A stretch of 64,000 bases of DNA from CBFHND01 sp965657085 (lineage in GTDB: Bacteria; Pseudomonadota; Alphaproteobacteria; Rhodobacterales; Rhodobacteraceae). Within the stretch, counting starts at the first letter, position 1. Every line of letters starts with the position of its first letter. The notes below the pieces were generated by a model. That model ran no database searches and had not been told where the DNA came from. It was given only the letters and a program-made list of their open reading frames with translations. The position numbers and the translations under genes are program-made. Below, in pieces: positions 25,708 through 34,746 of the stretch. The stretch spans positions 69,043-133,042 of the forward strand of contig CBFHND010000008.1 of NCBI GenBank assembly GCA_965657085.1, read 5' to 3'.

Positions 25708-27009
25708 TTAGAGGCCCAGCCGGTCGCGCAGGGCGTACCATGTCATGGCCAGCGCCAGCAGCGGATTGCGCATCGCGGGCCCACCGGGGAAGGGTTGGCT
25801 GGGGATGGCGGCCATGGTGTCAAAGCCGTCGGTGTGCCCTTCTGTGGCCAGCGCCATCAACTGGCCCGCATGTGTGGCGGTGCCAACGCCATGACCGGAA
25901 TAGCCCGATGCGGACAGCACGTTTGGCGCAACCCGTGCCACGTAAGGCAGCCGTTTCATCGTGATACCCAGCGTACCGCCCCACGCATAGTCGATGCGCG
26001 CATCGCGCAGGTGCGGAAAGACCCTGGTCATTGGCTTGCGCACCTTCGCCGCAATGTCGGCCGGAAACCGGTAGCCATAGCTTTCGCCGCCCCCGAACAA
26101 CAGCCGCCCATCGTGGCTGAGCCGGAAATAGTTCACCACGAAACGCGCATCCGACACGGCCACGTCGCGCGGCAGCACGTCGGCCACGCCTGCGCCCAAT
26201 GGCTCGGTCGCGGCGATGAAATTGTTGATCGGCATGACCCGTGCGGCCACCTTACGGTCCAGCCCGCCAAGGTATCCGTTGCAGGCAAGGATCACATGAT
26301 CCGCTTCCACCCGTCCGCTGTCGGTGCGCACGGTGGCAGGGCTGCCGTGGTCGATGCCGTGCACTGCACTGCGCTCGAATATCCGCACGCCCGCCGCCCG
26401 CGCCGCTGCGGCAAGCCCCAGTGACAGGTTCAGCGGATGCAGGTGTGCCGCCCCCATGTCCACGATCCCGCCCCGGTAGTCGGGGGAAGGGCAGACCGAT
26501 CCGAAGCTGTCGGCATCATGCACTTCCACCGCATAGTCATAGGTCTGCGCCATGTGATCGGCATATCGGTGCAGGTCGGCCACATCCGCATCCGAGGATG
26601 CGGTCCACGCCACGCCCGGCTTGAGGTGACACTCGATCCGGTGGCGCACGATCAGCGATTTGACTAGGTCCTTGGACGCCTCGCCCAGATCCCACAGGCG
26701 GCGGGCATGCTCCATGCCCACCATCTTTTCCAGCGCCGGTTGCTCGACCCTTTGGCCGCTGCCCAATTGCCCGCCATTGCGGCCCGACGCGCCAAAGCCC
26801 ACGCGCTGCGCCTCGACCAGAACAACATCGCGCCCGGCTTCGGCCAGGTGTAATGCCGCCGACAGGCCGGTGTATCCGCCACCGACCACGCAAACATCCG
26901 CCTTGGTCGCGCCGTTCAGAACGCCAAAAGACGGGGCAGGGTTGGCCGTGGCGGCATACCAGCTGGGCGGATATTCCCCGCGTGTGTCATTGGCGTAGAG
27001 CAGGTTCAT
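25708..27009 (-). CDS. FAD-dependent amine oxidase (DAO family, PuuB-like)
   Basis: A 433-residue flavoprotein of the D-amino-acid-oxidase fold. The dinucleotide motif VCVVGGGYTGLSAALHLAE starts near residue 39, the conserved ASGRNGGQLGSGQR follows, and the FAD C-terminal contact is in SGYSGHGVGTATHAGQ. Closest in layout to gamma-glutamylputrescine oxidase (PuuB). Its place at the end of an operon with two GS-like ligases and a glutamine amidotransferase supports a role in oxidising gamma-glutamylated amines, but the precise amine is unknown. Confidence 0.88.
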   Translation of the reverse strand: MNLLYANDTRGEYPPSWYAATANPAPSFGVLNGATKADVCVVGGGYTGLSAALHLAEAGRDVVLVEAQRVGFGASGRNGGQLGSGQRVEQPALEKMVGMEHARRLWDLGEASKDLVKSLIVRHRIECHLKPGVAWTASSDADVADLHRYADHMAQTYDYAVEVHDADSFGSVCPSPDYRGGIVDMGAAHLHPLNLSLGLAAAARAAGVRIFERSAVHGIDHGSPATVRTDSGRVEADHVILACNGYLGGLDRKVAARVMPINNFIAATEPLGAGVADVLPRDVAVSDARFVVNYFRLSHDGRLLFGGGESYGYRFPADIAAKVRKPMTRVFPHLRDARIDYAWGGTLGITMKRLPYVARVAPNVLSASGYSGHGVGTATHAGQLMALATEGHTDGFDTMAAIPSQPFPGGPAMRNPLLALAMTWYALRDRLGL

Positions 27010-27079
27010 GTCAGGCGCGCGCCCCCCATCTTCATCTTGCAGGATAAACTCCCCCCGGAGGGTCGACCGGCCATCCGCG

Positions 27080-28453
27080 TCACACGTTCAGCAGCAGATG
27101 CTCGCGTTCCCAAGGGGAAATCACCTGCAGGAACTCCTCGTATTCGGCGCGCTTGACGATCGAATAGACCCGCGCGAATTCCGGCCCCAGAACGCCGTGC
27201 AGGGCCTCTGCGGTGTCAAACAGGTCCAGCGCTTGGCTGAGATCGCGGGGGATATCGCCCTCACCGTCATAGGCATCGCCTTTGAACTGCTTTTCGGGAC
27301 GCTCTTCCTGTGTCAGGCCAAGATAGCCACAGGCAAGGCTGGCCGCGATGCCAAGGTAGGGGTTGCAATCCATCCCCGCGATGCGGTTTTCCACGCGGCG
27401 TGCGTCAGGACCGGACAGCGGAATGCGAATGCCCGTGGTCCGGTTGTCGCGGCCCCATTCCAGATTGATCGGTGCCGCGTGGTCCTTCACATAGCGGCGG
27501 TAGCTGTTCACGAAGGGCGCCATCACCGCCAGTGCAGATGGCAGATGGTTCTGCAGCCCAGCGATATAGTGAAAAAACGCATCCGTCTCGCCGCCTTGTG
27601 GTCCGGAAAAGATGTTCTTTCCGGTTTCCATATCAAGGATCGAATGGTGGATGTGCATGGCTGATCCCGGTTCATCCGCAATGGGTTTTGCCATGAACGT
27701 GGCAAAGCAATCGTGGCGCAGCGCAGCCTCGCGGATCAGCCGTTTGAAATAAAACACCTCATCGGCCAGTTTGACGGGATCGCCGTGCAGCAGGTTGATC
27801 TCCAACTGCCCTGCGCCGCCCTCCTGGGTTATGCCGTCAATCTCGAAGCCCTGCGCTTCGGCAAAGTCATAGATGTCGTCGATCACCGGGCCGAATTCGT
27901 CCACCGCCGTCATCGAATAGGCCTGTCTGGCCGCGGCTGGGCGGCCGGACCGGCCCATCATCGGCTCGATCTCCTTGGCCGGATCGATGTTGCGCGCAAC
28001 AAGGAAGAATTCCATTTCCGGCGCCACCACCGGCTCCCATCCCTTGTCCCGATAAAGCTGCACCACCCGCTTCAGCACGTTGCGCGGGCTGAAAGGCACG
28101 GGTTCGCCCTTGCGGTCAAAAGCGTCGTGTATCACCTGAAGCGTCCAATCCCCGGTCCATGGTGCCGCCGTCGCGGTGGTCATGTCGGGGCGCAGGATCA
28201 TGTCCTTTTCAATGAACCCCTCGTCGCCGGCCGCTTCGCCCCAATCGCCTGTAATGGTCTGGTAAAAGATGCTGTCGGGCAGGTGGAAATACTCCTGCCG
28301 TGCGAACTTCGAGGCCGGCACCGCCTTGCCGCGCGCAATGCCCGGCAGGTCCGAGATAATGCACTCCACCTCATCCAGTCTGCGCCCTTCAAGATACAAG
28401 CGCGCAGCTTCGGGCAGGCTTTCCATCCAGGGGTTTGGCGTCTCAGCGGCCAT
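27080..28453 (-). CDS. Glutamine synthetase-family ligase (gamma-glutamyl-amine synthetase, PuuA-like)
   Basis: A 457-residue GS-fold enzyme. Metal/ATP-site motifs are present: VAPEMEFFLV, GAGQLEINLLHGDP, AMHIHHSI and the catalytic loop region WGRDNRTTGIRIPLSGPDARRVENR. N-terminal DLPGIARGKAVPASKFA is typical of the PuuA/GlnA3-type group, which attaches glutamate to amines rather than ammonia. The gene starts one base before the amidotransferase stop ends, so the two are coupled. One of two such paralogs in this operon. Confidence 0.9.
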   Translation of the reverse strand: MAAETPNPWMESLPEAARLYLEGRRLDEVECIISDLPGIARGKAVPASKFARQEYFHLPDSIFYQTITGDWGEAAGDEGFIEKDMILRPDMTTATAAPWTGDWTLQVIHDAFDRKGEPVPFSPRNVLKRVVQLYRDKGWEPVVAPEMEFFLVARNIDPAKEIEPMMGRSGRPAAARQAYSMTAVDEFGPVIDDIYDFAEAQGFEIDGITQEGGAGQLEINLLHGDPVKLADEVFYFKRLIREAALRHDCFATFMAKPIADEPGSAMHIHHSILDMETGKNIFSGPQGGETDAFFHYIAGLQNHLPSALAVMAPFVNSYRRYVKDHAAPINLEWGRDNRTTGIRIPLSGPDARRVENRIAGMDCNPYLGIAASLACGYLGLTQEERPEKQFKGDAYDGEGDIPRDLSQALDLFDTAEALHGVLGPEFARVYSIVKRAEYEEFLQVISPWEREHLLLNV

Positions 28454-29133
28454 CAGGCCCTCTCTTTCCTGAAGAAGTCTGTGATATAGCGGGCAATATC
28501 GGCATTGTTGTCCGGCGCGTCCAGCGTTTCAGCAGCTGCTTCCAGCTGACCATCCGGCACCACGCCGCGACCACGATGATCGATCAGCCCGCCGATCATC
28601 TCGGCGCCGAACTCGGGATGTGGCTGGATTGTCCAGATCGTGTCGCCATAAAGCAGGGCGGCGTTTGAGCAGAAATCCGATTGTCCAACCACTTCGGCCC
28701 CTTCGGGCAGGGTCACAACCTGATCCTGATGCCAGGCGTTCAGGGCCATCTCCTGGCCGTGCAGCGTGTATTCGGTGCGCCCCACGGACCAGCCGCCGTC
28801 ATATTTGACGACTTTGCCGCCCAGGGCTTGCGCAATGATCTGGTGTCCAAAACAAATACCGACCATCGGTCGCCCTGCCGCCTGTACGTCGCGGATCAGA
28901 TCCTCCAGCGGCGGGATAAACGCGTGGTCTTCGTAAGCCCCATGCTTTGATCCGGTGATCAGCCAGCCGTCGGCCTCCTGCGGGCTGCCGGGAAATTCCA
29001 TGTCGACCACGTTGTAGGTTTGAAACTCGAAACCCGCGCCGCCCAACAGGCGCGCAAACATCGCGTCATAGTCGCCCAAGGAGCCGAGGACTTCTTCGGG
29101 GGCGTGTCCGGTTTGAAGAATACCGATTTTCAT
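28453..29133 (-). CDS. Class I glutamine amidotransferase-like protein
   Basis: A 226-residue single-domain class I GATase. The nucleophile Cys is in VGICFGHQIIAQ and the His-Glu pair in IQPHPEF, so the triad is complete. Unlike PuuD, which has a different hydrolase layout and hydrolyses gamma-glutamyl-GABA, this resembles the stand-alone GMP-synthase-type GATases. Placed between two PuuA-like ligases, it may hydrolyse a gamma-glutamyl product, by context. It shares an end base with the downstream ligase gene. Confidence 0.88.
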   Translation of the reverse strand: MKIGILQTGHAPEEVLGSLGDYDAMFARLLGGAGFEFQTYNVVDMEFPGSPQEADGWLITGSKHGAYEDHAFIPPLEDLIRDVQAAGRPMVGICFGHQIIAQALGGKVVKYDGGWSVGRTEYTLHGQEMALNAWHQDQVVTLPEGAEVVGQSDFCSNAALLYGDTIWTIQPHPEFGAEMIGGLIDHRGRGVVPDGQLEAAAETLDAPDNNADIARYITDFFRKERA

Positions 29134-29173
29134 GGATCACCTGATTTGATCAAAAGGGGTCTGGATGCGTCCC

Positions 29174-30508
29174 TCAGACCGCATCCAGATAGATTTCGGT
29201 GCGCTCATCGGGGCTGAGGTCTTTCATATAACGTGCCTCCTGCCGCTTGGTCAGCACGTAGTTGGCAATGAGGTCGGGCGCGAAAATGCGCTTGATCTCG
29301 GCGCTGCTCTCAAAGGCGTCAATGGCCGTGTCCCAATCGCTTGGTACTTGTGGCAGGTCTTGCTGATAGGCGTTGCCCGTGATCGGCGCGCCGGGCAGTA
29401 CCGCATCCTCGATTCCGTTCAGTGCCGCGCCAAGGACGGCCGCGACGGACAGGTAGGGGTTCACATCACCACCGGCCTGCCGGTGTTCGATGCGCCGCGC
29501 AGCATGGGCGCCCGATGGCACGCGGATCGCGGCGGTGCGGTTTTCATAGGCCCATGCGATGCCGGTGGGCGCATGGGCGTCCGGCACCAGCCGGTCATAG
29601 CTGTTGGCGTGGGGCGCAAAGATCAGGGTAGAGCCGGGCATGGCGTTCAGACAGCCCTGGATCGCATGGCGCAGCACGTCCGATCCGGCGTCCGTTCCAT
29701 CGTCAAAGATGTTGTTGCCCTCCGCATCCAGCACCGAAAAATGCATGTGCAGGCCAGAGCCTGCATAATCGGCGTAAGGCTTGGCCATGAACGAGGCGGC
29801 AAAGCCATGCTTGCGCGCCAGACCCTTGAGTAAAATCTTGAACAGCCACGCATCGTCCGCGGCTTTCAACGGGTCCGCCTGATGCATCATGTTGATCTCG
29901 AACTGGCCCAATCCCGCCTCGGAAATGGCGGTGTCTGCGGGAATGTCCATGGCCTCGCAGGCGTCGTACAGTTCGGTGAAAAAGCCGTCAAACTGGTCCA
30001 GCGCCCGCAGGCTCAGGATTTCACCGGCCACGCGCCGTTTGCCTGAACGCGGTGAGGGCGGCACACGCAGATCACGGCCTGAATCGTCGATCAGGAAAAA
30101 CTCAAGCTCGACCGCGACAACGGGTGTCAGCCCCCGCGCGGCATAACGGTCCGCCACGGCGCGCAGCGCATGGCGCGGATCGCCCTCAAAAGGGCGGCCA
30201 TCCTCGTGAAACATCCAGATCGGCAAAAGGCCGGTGGGCGTGTCCAGCCAGGGCATCGGCATGAAACCACGTTCGGTGGGGCGCAACACGCCGTCGCGGT
30301 CACCTGTCTCCATGACCAGCGGGCTGTCGTCGATGTCCTCGCCCCAGATGTCGAGGTTCAGCACCGACAGCGGAAAGCGGGTGCCATCGGTGGTCACCTT
30401 GTCGGCGAAACGCACAGGCACCCGCTTGCCACGTGGAACGCCATTCAGGTCAGAGGCCGCAACGCGGATTGCGCGGATTTCAGGATTGTCTTTCAGCCAG
30501 TCGTGCAT
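29174..30508 (-). CDS. Glutamine synthetase-family ligase (second PuuA-like paralog)
   Basis: A 444-residue GS-like ligase, diverged from its neighbour paralog but with the same landmarks: VAVELEFFLID, GLGQFEINMMHQADP, GLHMHFSVLD and YENRTAAIRVPSGAHAARRIEHR. It lies 80 bases downstream of the ABC permease genes and 40 bases upstream of the amidotransferase, in the same operon. The difference between the two ligases suggests two substrates or a heteromeric enzyme; neither can be decided from sequence. Confidence 0.9.
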   Translation of the reverse strand: MHDWLKDNPEIRAIRVAASDLNGVPRGKRVPVRFADKVTTDGTRFPLSVLNLDIWGEDIDDSPLVMETGDRDGVLRPTERGFMPMPWLDTPTGLLPIWMFHEDGRPFEGDPRHALRAVADRYAARGLTPVVAVELEFFLIDDSGRDLRVPPSPRSGKRRVAGEILSLRALDQFDGFFTELYDACEAMDIPADTAISEAGLGQFEINMMHQADPLKAADDAWLFKILLKGLARKHGFAASFMAKPYADYAGSGLHMHFSVLDAEGNNIFDDGTDAGSDVLRHAIQGCLNAMPGSTLIFAPHANSYDRLVPDAHAPTGIAWAYENRTAAIRVPSGAHAARRIEHRQAGGDVNPYLSVAAVLGAALNGIEDAVLPGAPITGNAYQQDLPQVPSDWDTAIDAFESSAEIKRIFAPDLIANYVLTKRQEARYMKDLSPDERTEIYLDAV

Positions 30509-30588
30509 GGGCCACCTTTGTGCTTGCTTCTGAGTAGCCGAGCACGCGCTGCCTTGTCCACGGCAATTTGATCAAATTATGGCGGGCC

Positions 30589-31395
30589 TCACCGGATGAG
30601 GGTCATGCGGGGCTTGATCTTGGTGCGGGTGTTGGCGGGCAAATGGCGGTTTAGGCGCGCGTTGATCAGGCCGAACACGCCCACGATCACCAGCGTCAGA
30701 AGGATGAAATAGAAGGCCAGAATGGGGTAGGGGATAAACGGATTGAACGTCTTGTCCGCGAAATAGCTGGCGTAATAAAGGGCATCACCCCGCTGCTGCC
30801 ATGCGGGAAAGCCCGAGAAATAGACAAGCGTGGTGGCATGGAACAGAAAGATCGCCTCGTTGGTGTAGGCAGGCCATGCAAGCCGCAGCATGGTGGGCCA
30901 GACGATGCGCTTGAACCGGGGCCAACCCGACATGCCATAGGCGTCCGCGGCCTCGGTGTCGCCTTTGGGAATGGACAGAAGTGCGCCATAGAAAATCTCG
31001 GCCGAATAGGCGGCGGTGTTGAAAAACAGCACGATCAGCGCGCCCAGCCATGCGGCGGTGAAGGGCGAAAAGAAGGGATAGACCCCCTTGAGCGAGAGAA
31101 ACAGGAAGTAGGCAAAGAAGAACTGGATAAAGAGCGGCGAGCCCCGGAAGAGGAATATGAACCATTCCGCTGGTTTGCGCAGCACCCGGCGCGGCGAGGC
31201 CTTGGCCACGGCAAGGGCTGTGGCCAGAAAGAACCCCGTGGCCAGGGCCATGATGCCGAAATAGATGTTCCAGATCATGCCCGACCCGATCAGGGTGAAC
31301 TGTTCGCACAGGGTGAAATCAGAGCGGGGCAACAGCCGCTCGCCGATGCCGATGGCGCGCAGGCCGTAATCCTGAATGGTTTGAAGACAGCTCAT
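30589..31395 (-). CDS. Polar amino acid-type ABC transporter permease (HisM/GlnP-like)
   Basis: A 268-residue inner-membrane permease with about five transmembrane segments and the EAA coupling loop near ALLSIPKGDTEAADAYGMSGW. I place the start at 31395, where the ATG overlaps the stop of the other permease gene by four bases; the open frame upstream lies within that gene. Forms a heterodimer with it. Family: His/Glu/Gln/Arg/opine permeases. Confidence 0.9.
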   Translation of the reverse strand: MSCLQTIQDYGLRAIGIGERLLPRSDFTLCEQFTLIGSGMIWNIYFGIMALATGFFLATALAVAKASPRRVLRKPAEWFIFLFRGSPLFIQFFFAYFLFLSLKGVYPFFSPFTAAWLGALIVLFFNTAAYSAEIFYGALLSIPKGDTEAADAYGMSGWPRFKRIVWPTMLRLAWPAYTNEAIFLFHATTLVYFSGFPAWQQRGDALYYASYFADKTFNPFIPYPILAFYFILLTLVIVGVFGLINARLNRHLPANTRTKIKPRMTLIR

Positions 31396-32276
31396 ACGGC
31401 GGCCTTCCGCTGCGCTTCGCCACCCGCTGTCGCCTGGCCATGTGTAAGGCGTGCCATCAGGCGCGCCAGCGCGGTTTCCGACACTTTGGTCATGGCAAGG
31501 TAGAACACCAGAAGCGCAAGGAAGTACCACATCCGCCAGTCGCCGTGCGGATAGGCGGTAAAGCGGGCGGTCTTGGTGCCACCCAGTTCGCGCGCCCAGT
31601 ACACGATGTCTTCGATCCCCAGCAGGAACAGAAGCGGCGTGGCCTTGATCAGCACCATCCACAGGTTGCTGAGGCCGGGCAGGGCATAGACCCACATCTG
31701 CGGCACGAGGATGCGCCAGAACGTCTGGCGGTGGGACATGCCATAGGCCTCGCCGGTTTCAAGCTGCGCGCGCGGCACCGCGCGCATGGCGCCGAACAGG
31801 ACGTTGGCCGCAAAAGCGCCAAACACGATGGCAAAGGTGATGACGGCCAGAACAAAGCCATAGGTTTCGTGGATCCATTCAGGGGCGGTGCCAAGGGGCA
31901 GCTTGGCCGCTTGGCAAACCAGGAAATCATTGCCCTGCCGCACCGGCTGATCCCAGTCGGGGCACAGCACCCGGTGGCGGGCGTATTCGAAAATCTGGTC
32001 CAGTGCGATCACGAAGAACAGGAAAAAGGCGATGTCGGGCACACCGCGCACAATGGCGATATAGCCTTTGCCCAGCCACGCAATAGGGGCAATGCGCGCG
32101 CGTGCGGCCATCGCACCCAGAAAGCCGAAGCTCAGCGCCACAGGGGCAGTCACCGCCAGAAGGCCCAGAACCTTGAGGAACGACATATAGAACGAGATAT
32201 GCACGCCTGTTGTCAGATAACAGGCGAGCCAGGCCGGTGTGGCCAGTGTCGAGGGATCAGCGCAAAAGGAAAACAT
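31392..32276 (-). CDS. Polar amino acid-type ABC transporter permease (HisQ-like)
   Basis: A 294-residue permease of the HisM/HisQ family. The EAA coupling motif is visible in MRAVPRAQLETGEAYGMSH. It carries a longer loop around residues 100-125 (CPDWDQPVRQGNDFLVC) than most HisQ proteins, with two Cys. It follows the solute-binding protein gene after a 50-base gap that contains a perfect palindrome. Confidence 0.9.
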   Translation of the reverse strand: MFSFCADPSTLATPAWLACYLTTGVHISFYMSFLKVLGLLAVTAPVALSFGFLGAMAARARIAPIAWLGKGYIAIVRGVPDIAFFLFFVIALDQIFEYARHRVLCPDWDQPVRQGNDFLVCQAAKLPLGTAPEWIHETYGFVLAVITFAIVFGAFAANVLFGAMRAVPRAQLETGEAYGMSHRQTFWRILVPQMWVYALPGLSNLWMVLIKATPLLFLLGIEDIVYWARELGGTKTARFTAYPHGDWRMWYFLALLVFYLAMTKVSETALARLMARLTHGQATAGGEAQRKAAV

Positions 32277-32290
32277 CGGACGTAAAAGAG

Positions 32291-32316
32291 GTAAGGCGGG
32301 GTTAACCCCGCCTTAC
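32291..32316 (-). promoter_or_regulatory. Perfect 26-bp palindrome between solute-binding protein and permease genes
   Basis: Two 13-base arms (GTAAGGCGGGGTT / AACCCCGCCTTAC) with no spacer lie ten bases after the binding-protein stop, and the transcript then reads CTCTTTT. In ABC operons such a hairpin usually protects the upstream binding-protein mRNA or partly terminates transcription, giving binding protein in excess over permease. Confidence 0.75.
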
Positions 32317-32326
32317 GCCGTTTGTC

Positions 32327-33049
32327 TCAGTAGGTGGCGGTTTCTTCGCCGAACCACTTTTTCAGCAGGGTGTTCAGCGTACCGTCTGCCTTCATCGCGG
32401 TGATGCCCGCGTCGAACTTGGCCTTCAGCTCACCATCGGATTCGCGCAGGCCCATGCCCACACCACCGCCCAGCGGCACGTCGGGACCGACGAACACCAG
32501 TTCACCACCCGAGGCTTCGACCAGCGGTGCGAGGTAGTCACGGTCGGCAAAGACGGCATCGGCTTCGCCGTTGCGCACGGCGGCGACGGTTTCTTCTGGT
32601 GTTGCGAATTCAACCAGTGTCGCGCCACCTTCGGCAATGTGACCCGCTTGAATGGTCGCGGTCTGTGCGGCCACAACGCCACCTTCCCAATCCGCGCCAT
32701 CAGCAGCGCCGACATATGCGGACGCGGTGGGCGGGAAATAATCCTGGGTAAAGTCGATGACTTCGTCACGCTCGTCCGTGATGCTCATGCCCGCGATGAT
32801 GGTGTCGTAGTTGCCCGACACGAGGTTGGGGATGATGCTGTCCCAGTCGTTCTTGACCCATTCGCATGTCAGTCCGGCGCGTTTGCACAGCTCGTCGCCC
32901 AACTCGCGTTCAAAGCCATCAACTTCGCCCGCATCGTTGATGAAGTTGTACGGAGGGTAGGCGCCTTCGGTGCCCATGCGCACGGTGTCGGCCATGGCGA
33001 AACCTGCGGAAACGGCAAGCGCCGCGGTTGCAAGAATGATCTTTTTCAT
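32327..33049 (-). CDS. Amino acid/amine ABC transporter periplasmic binding protein
   Basis: A 240-residue periplasmic protein. The signal peptide is residues 1-20 (KKIILATAALAVSAGFAMA). The family-3 signature is clear: MGTEGAYPPYNFIND, DGFERELGDELCKR and YDTIIAGMSITDERDEVIDFT, and the acidic ligand-binding pocket fits a cationic amine or amino acid. It lies 27 bases downstream of the ATPase gene. The presence of GS-like ligases downstream hints that the ligand is a polyamine or amino acid fed into gamma-glutamylation. Confidence 0.92.
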   Translation of the reverse strand: MKKIILATAALAVSAGFAMADTVRMGTEGAYPPYNFINDAGEVDGFERELGDELCKRAGLTCEWVKNDWDSIIPNLVSGNYDTIIAGMSITDERDEVIDFTQDYFPPTASAYVGAADGADWEGGVVAAQTATIQAGHIAEGGATLVEFATPEETVAAVRNGEADAVFADRDYLAPLVEASGGELVFVGPDVPLGGGVGMGLRESDGELKAKFDAGITAMKADGTLNTLLKKWFGEETATY

Positions 33050-33076
33050 GAGTGTTACTCCCGGTTTTGGTTATGG

Positions 33077-33853
33077 TTACGCAGCTTGGGTTGCAGACAG
33101 GAACCCGCGCAGACGTTCGGATTTGGGAGCGCCGAACAGATCATCCGGCGCCCCTTGTTCTTCGATCAGGCCCTGATGCAGGAACACCACGTGATCCGAC
33201 ACATCAGCCGCCAGTTTCATATCATGGGTGACGATCATCATGGTGCGCCCCTCGGCGGCCAGATCCTTGATGACGCGTACAACTTCCTGTTCCAGCTCCG
33301 GATCCAGCGCGCTGGTCGGTTCATCGAACAACAGCGCCTCGGGCTCCATGCACAGCGCCCGCGCGATGGCCGCGCGTTGCTGTTGACCTCCTGAGAGTTG
33401 CGCAGGGTAGACATCGCATTTGTCGCCGATCCCCACCTTGTCGAGATAGGCGCGCGCCGATGCCTCGACCTCGGCCCGGTCCCGGCCCAGCACTGTCAGG
33501 GGCGCTTCCATCACGTTTTGCAGGATGGTCATATGCGCCCAGAGGTTGAACTGCTGAAAGACCATCGACAGGTTGGTGCGAATGCGCAGCACCTGCGCTG
33601 CATCCGCGGGCCTGCGGTTGTGGCCCGTGCCGCGCCACGTCACCGGCTCGCCCTTGAACAGGATCTCGCCTTGCTGGCTGTCTTCCAGAAGGTTGCAGCA
33701 GCGCAAAAGCGTGGATTTGCCCGACCCCGATGACCCGATCAGGCTCACGACGTCACCGCGCCGCGCTGAAATGTCCACACCCTTGAGAACCTCCAAAGCG
33801 CCGTAGGCTTTGTGCAGGTCGCGGATTTCTATGACAAAGGGGGCGTCGGACAA
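33077..33853 (-). CDS. Polar amino acid-type ABC transporter ATPase
   Basis: A 258-residue ATPase of the HisP/GlnQ type. Walker A is GSSGSGKST, the ABC signature LSGGQQQR, Walker B LLFDEPTSALD, with the switch His in IVTHDM. No ATG lies near the domain start; the likely start is TTG at 33853, just before SDAPFVIEIRDLHKAYG. An ATG at 33964 is in frame but would add 37 unrelated residues. First gene of the transporter / ligase operon. Confidence 0.9.
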   Translation of the reverse strand: MSDAPFVIEIRDLHKAYGALEVLKGVDISARRGDVVSLIGSSGSGKSTLLRCCNLLEDSQQGEILFKGEPVTWRGTGHNRRPADAAQVLRIRTNLSMVFQQFNLWAHMTILQNVMEAPLTVLGRDRAEVEASARAYLDKVGIGDKCDVYPAQLSGGQQQRAAIARALCMEPEALLFDEPTSALDPELEQEVVRVIKDLAAEGRTMMIVTHDMKLAADVSDHVVFLHQGLIEEQGAPDDLFGAPKSERLRGFLSATQAA

Positions 33854-34011
33854 GGGGGGCCTATGGCGCTGGGGCGTTGATCGAAGGGTATAAGGGGTGA
33901 AAAATTGGGCGTTTGCAACTTGCAATTTGCCACAAAGCGCCGCGTGACTTCCGAATTGACGCAAAGGCAGGCCGTTTTGCCCGCTTCCTATGCAACCGCG
34001 CGGGACGGGTG

Positions 34012-34746
34012 TCAGGGTGCTGGCGGCAGGGGCAGGGCGCGGTAGGCGTCGGCGCTGATGTCCACCAGACCTTGCAGGTGCAGCAACACACGATCCTCGT
34101 CCGACATCTCGGCGATGGCGGCGCGCAGGGCTGCGGCGATGGGCGCGGGGTCGCGTCCCTTTGCAGTGATGAAGGGCAAGGCCGGCGACGGGTCTGTCTT
34201 GGCTTCGGTTTTCAAAAATGCCATGGCGTCCATATCTTCACTGGCCCACATCAACAGGGTCAGCGCGTCGATGCCCGCGAAATCCGCCTTTCCCGACAAG
34301 ACGGCCGAGATGGAGCCGACATGGCTGCCGGTGTGCAGCAGCTGCGCAGGGTAAAGGCCGCGGGCCTGCAAATACGCGATGGGTGCCGCCCAACCACTTT
34401 GCGACAGGCTTTCGTTATAGGCCATGATGCCCTGCGCCAGCCCGGCCAGATTGCGGGTATCGTTTTTGCGCTTGATCACATAGCTGAAATACTGCCCCGG
34501 CGCGCAGCCCGGCAGGCCGTAGTCGGGCGTGCCAACCAGTTGCACCCTGTCCCAAAGCCGTGCGCGAAAGGGCAGGCCACAAGTCTGCGCCAGCAGCAAG
34601 TCATCGCTTTGCCAGATGTCCCATGGGTCGCCCCGGCGGGTCAGGGCGTCGGGACCATATCCCAGATGGTGCCGGATGCCTTGCCACAGCCGGTCGTTGG
34701 CCGCCTGCACGTGGGGCAAGTCGTACATGCCCAGCCATGCGATCAC
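34012..34746 (-). CDS. PhnD-like substrate-binding protein without signal peptide
   Basis: A 244-residue protein of the phosphate/phosphonate-binding (PhnD-like) fold: SLPMYDL-type opening (AWLGMYDLPHVQAAN), LLLAQTCGLPF, GQYFSYVI, and the loop HTGSHVGSISAVLSGKADFAGIDA, which matches the family. No signal peptide or lipobox is visible, and no permease or ATPase is adjacent, so it may act in the cytoplasm or be mis-started; no better upstream start was seen. It overlaps the TerB-like gene by four bases. Confidence 0.75.
   Translation of the reverse strand: MIAWLGMYDLPHVQAANDRLWQGIRHHLGYGPDALTRRGDPWDIWQSDDLLLAQTCGLPFRARLWDRVQLVGTPDYGLPGCAPGQYFSYVIKRKNDTRNLAGLAQGIMAYNESLSQSGWAAPIAYLQARGLYPAQLLHTGSHVGSISAVLSGKADFAGIDALTLLMWASEDMDAMAFLKTEAKTDPSPALPFITAKGRDPAPIAAALRAAIAEMSDEDRVLLHLQGLVDISADAYRALPLPPAP

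Noticed and set aside
28453..29133. Assignment of the amidotransferase as PuuD
   Set aside because: It has a class I triad but the layout of GMP-synthase-like GATases; only the context suggests a Puu-like role, so no symbol is given.
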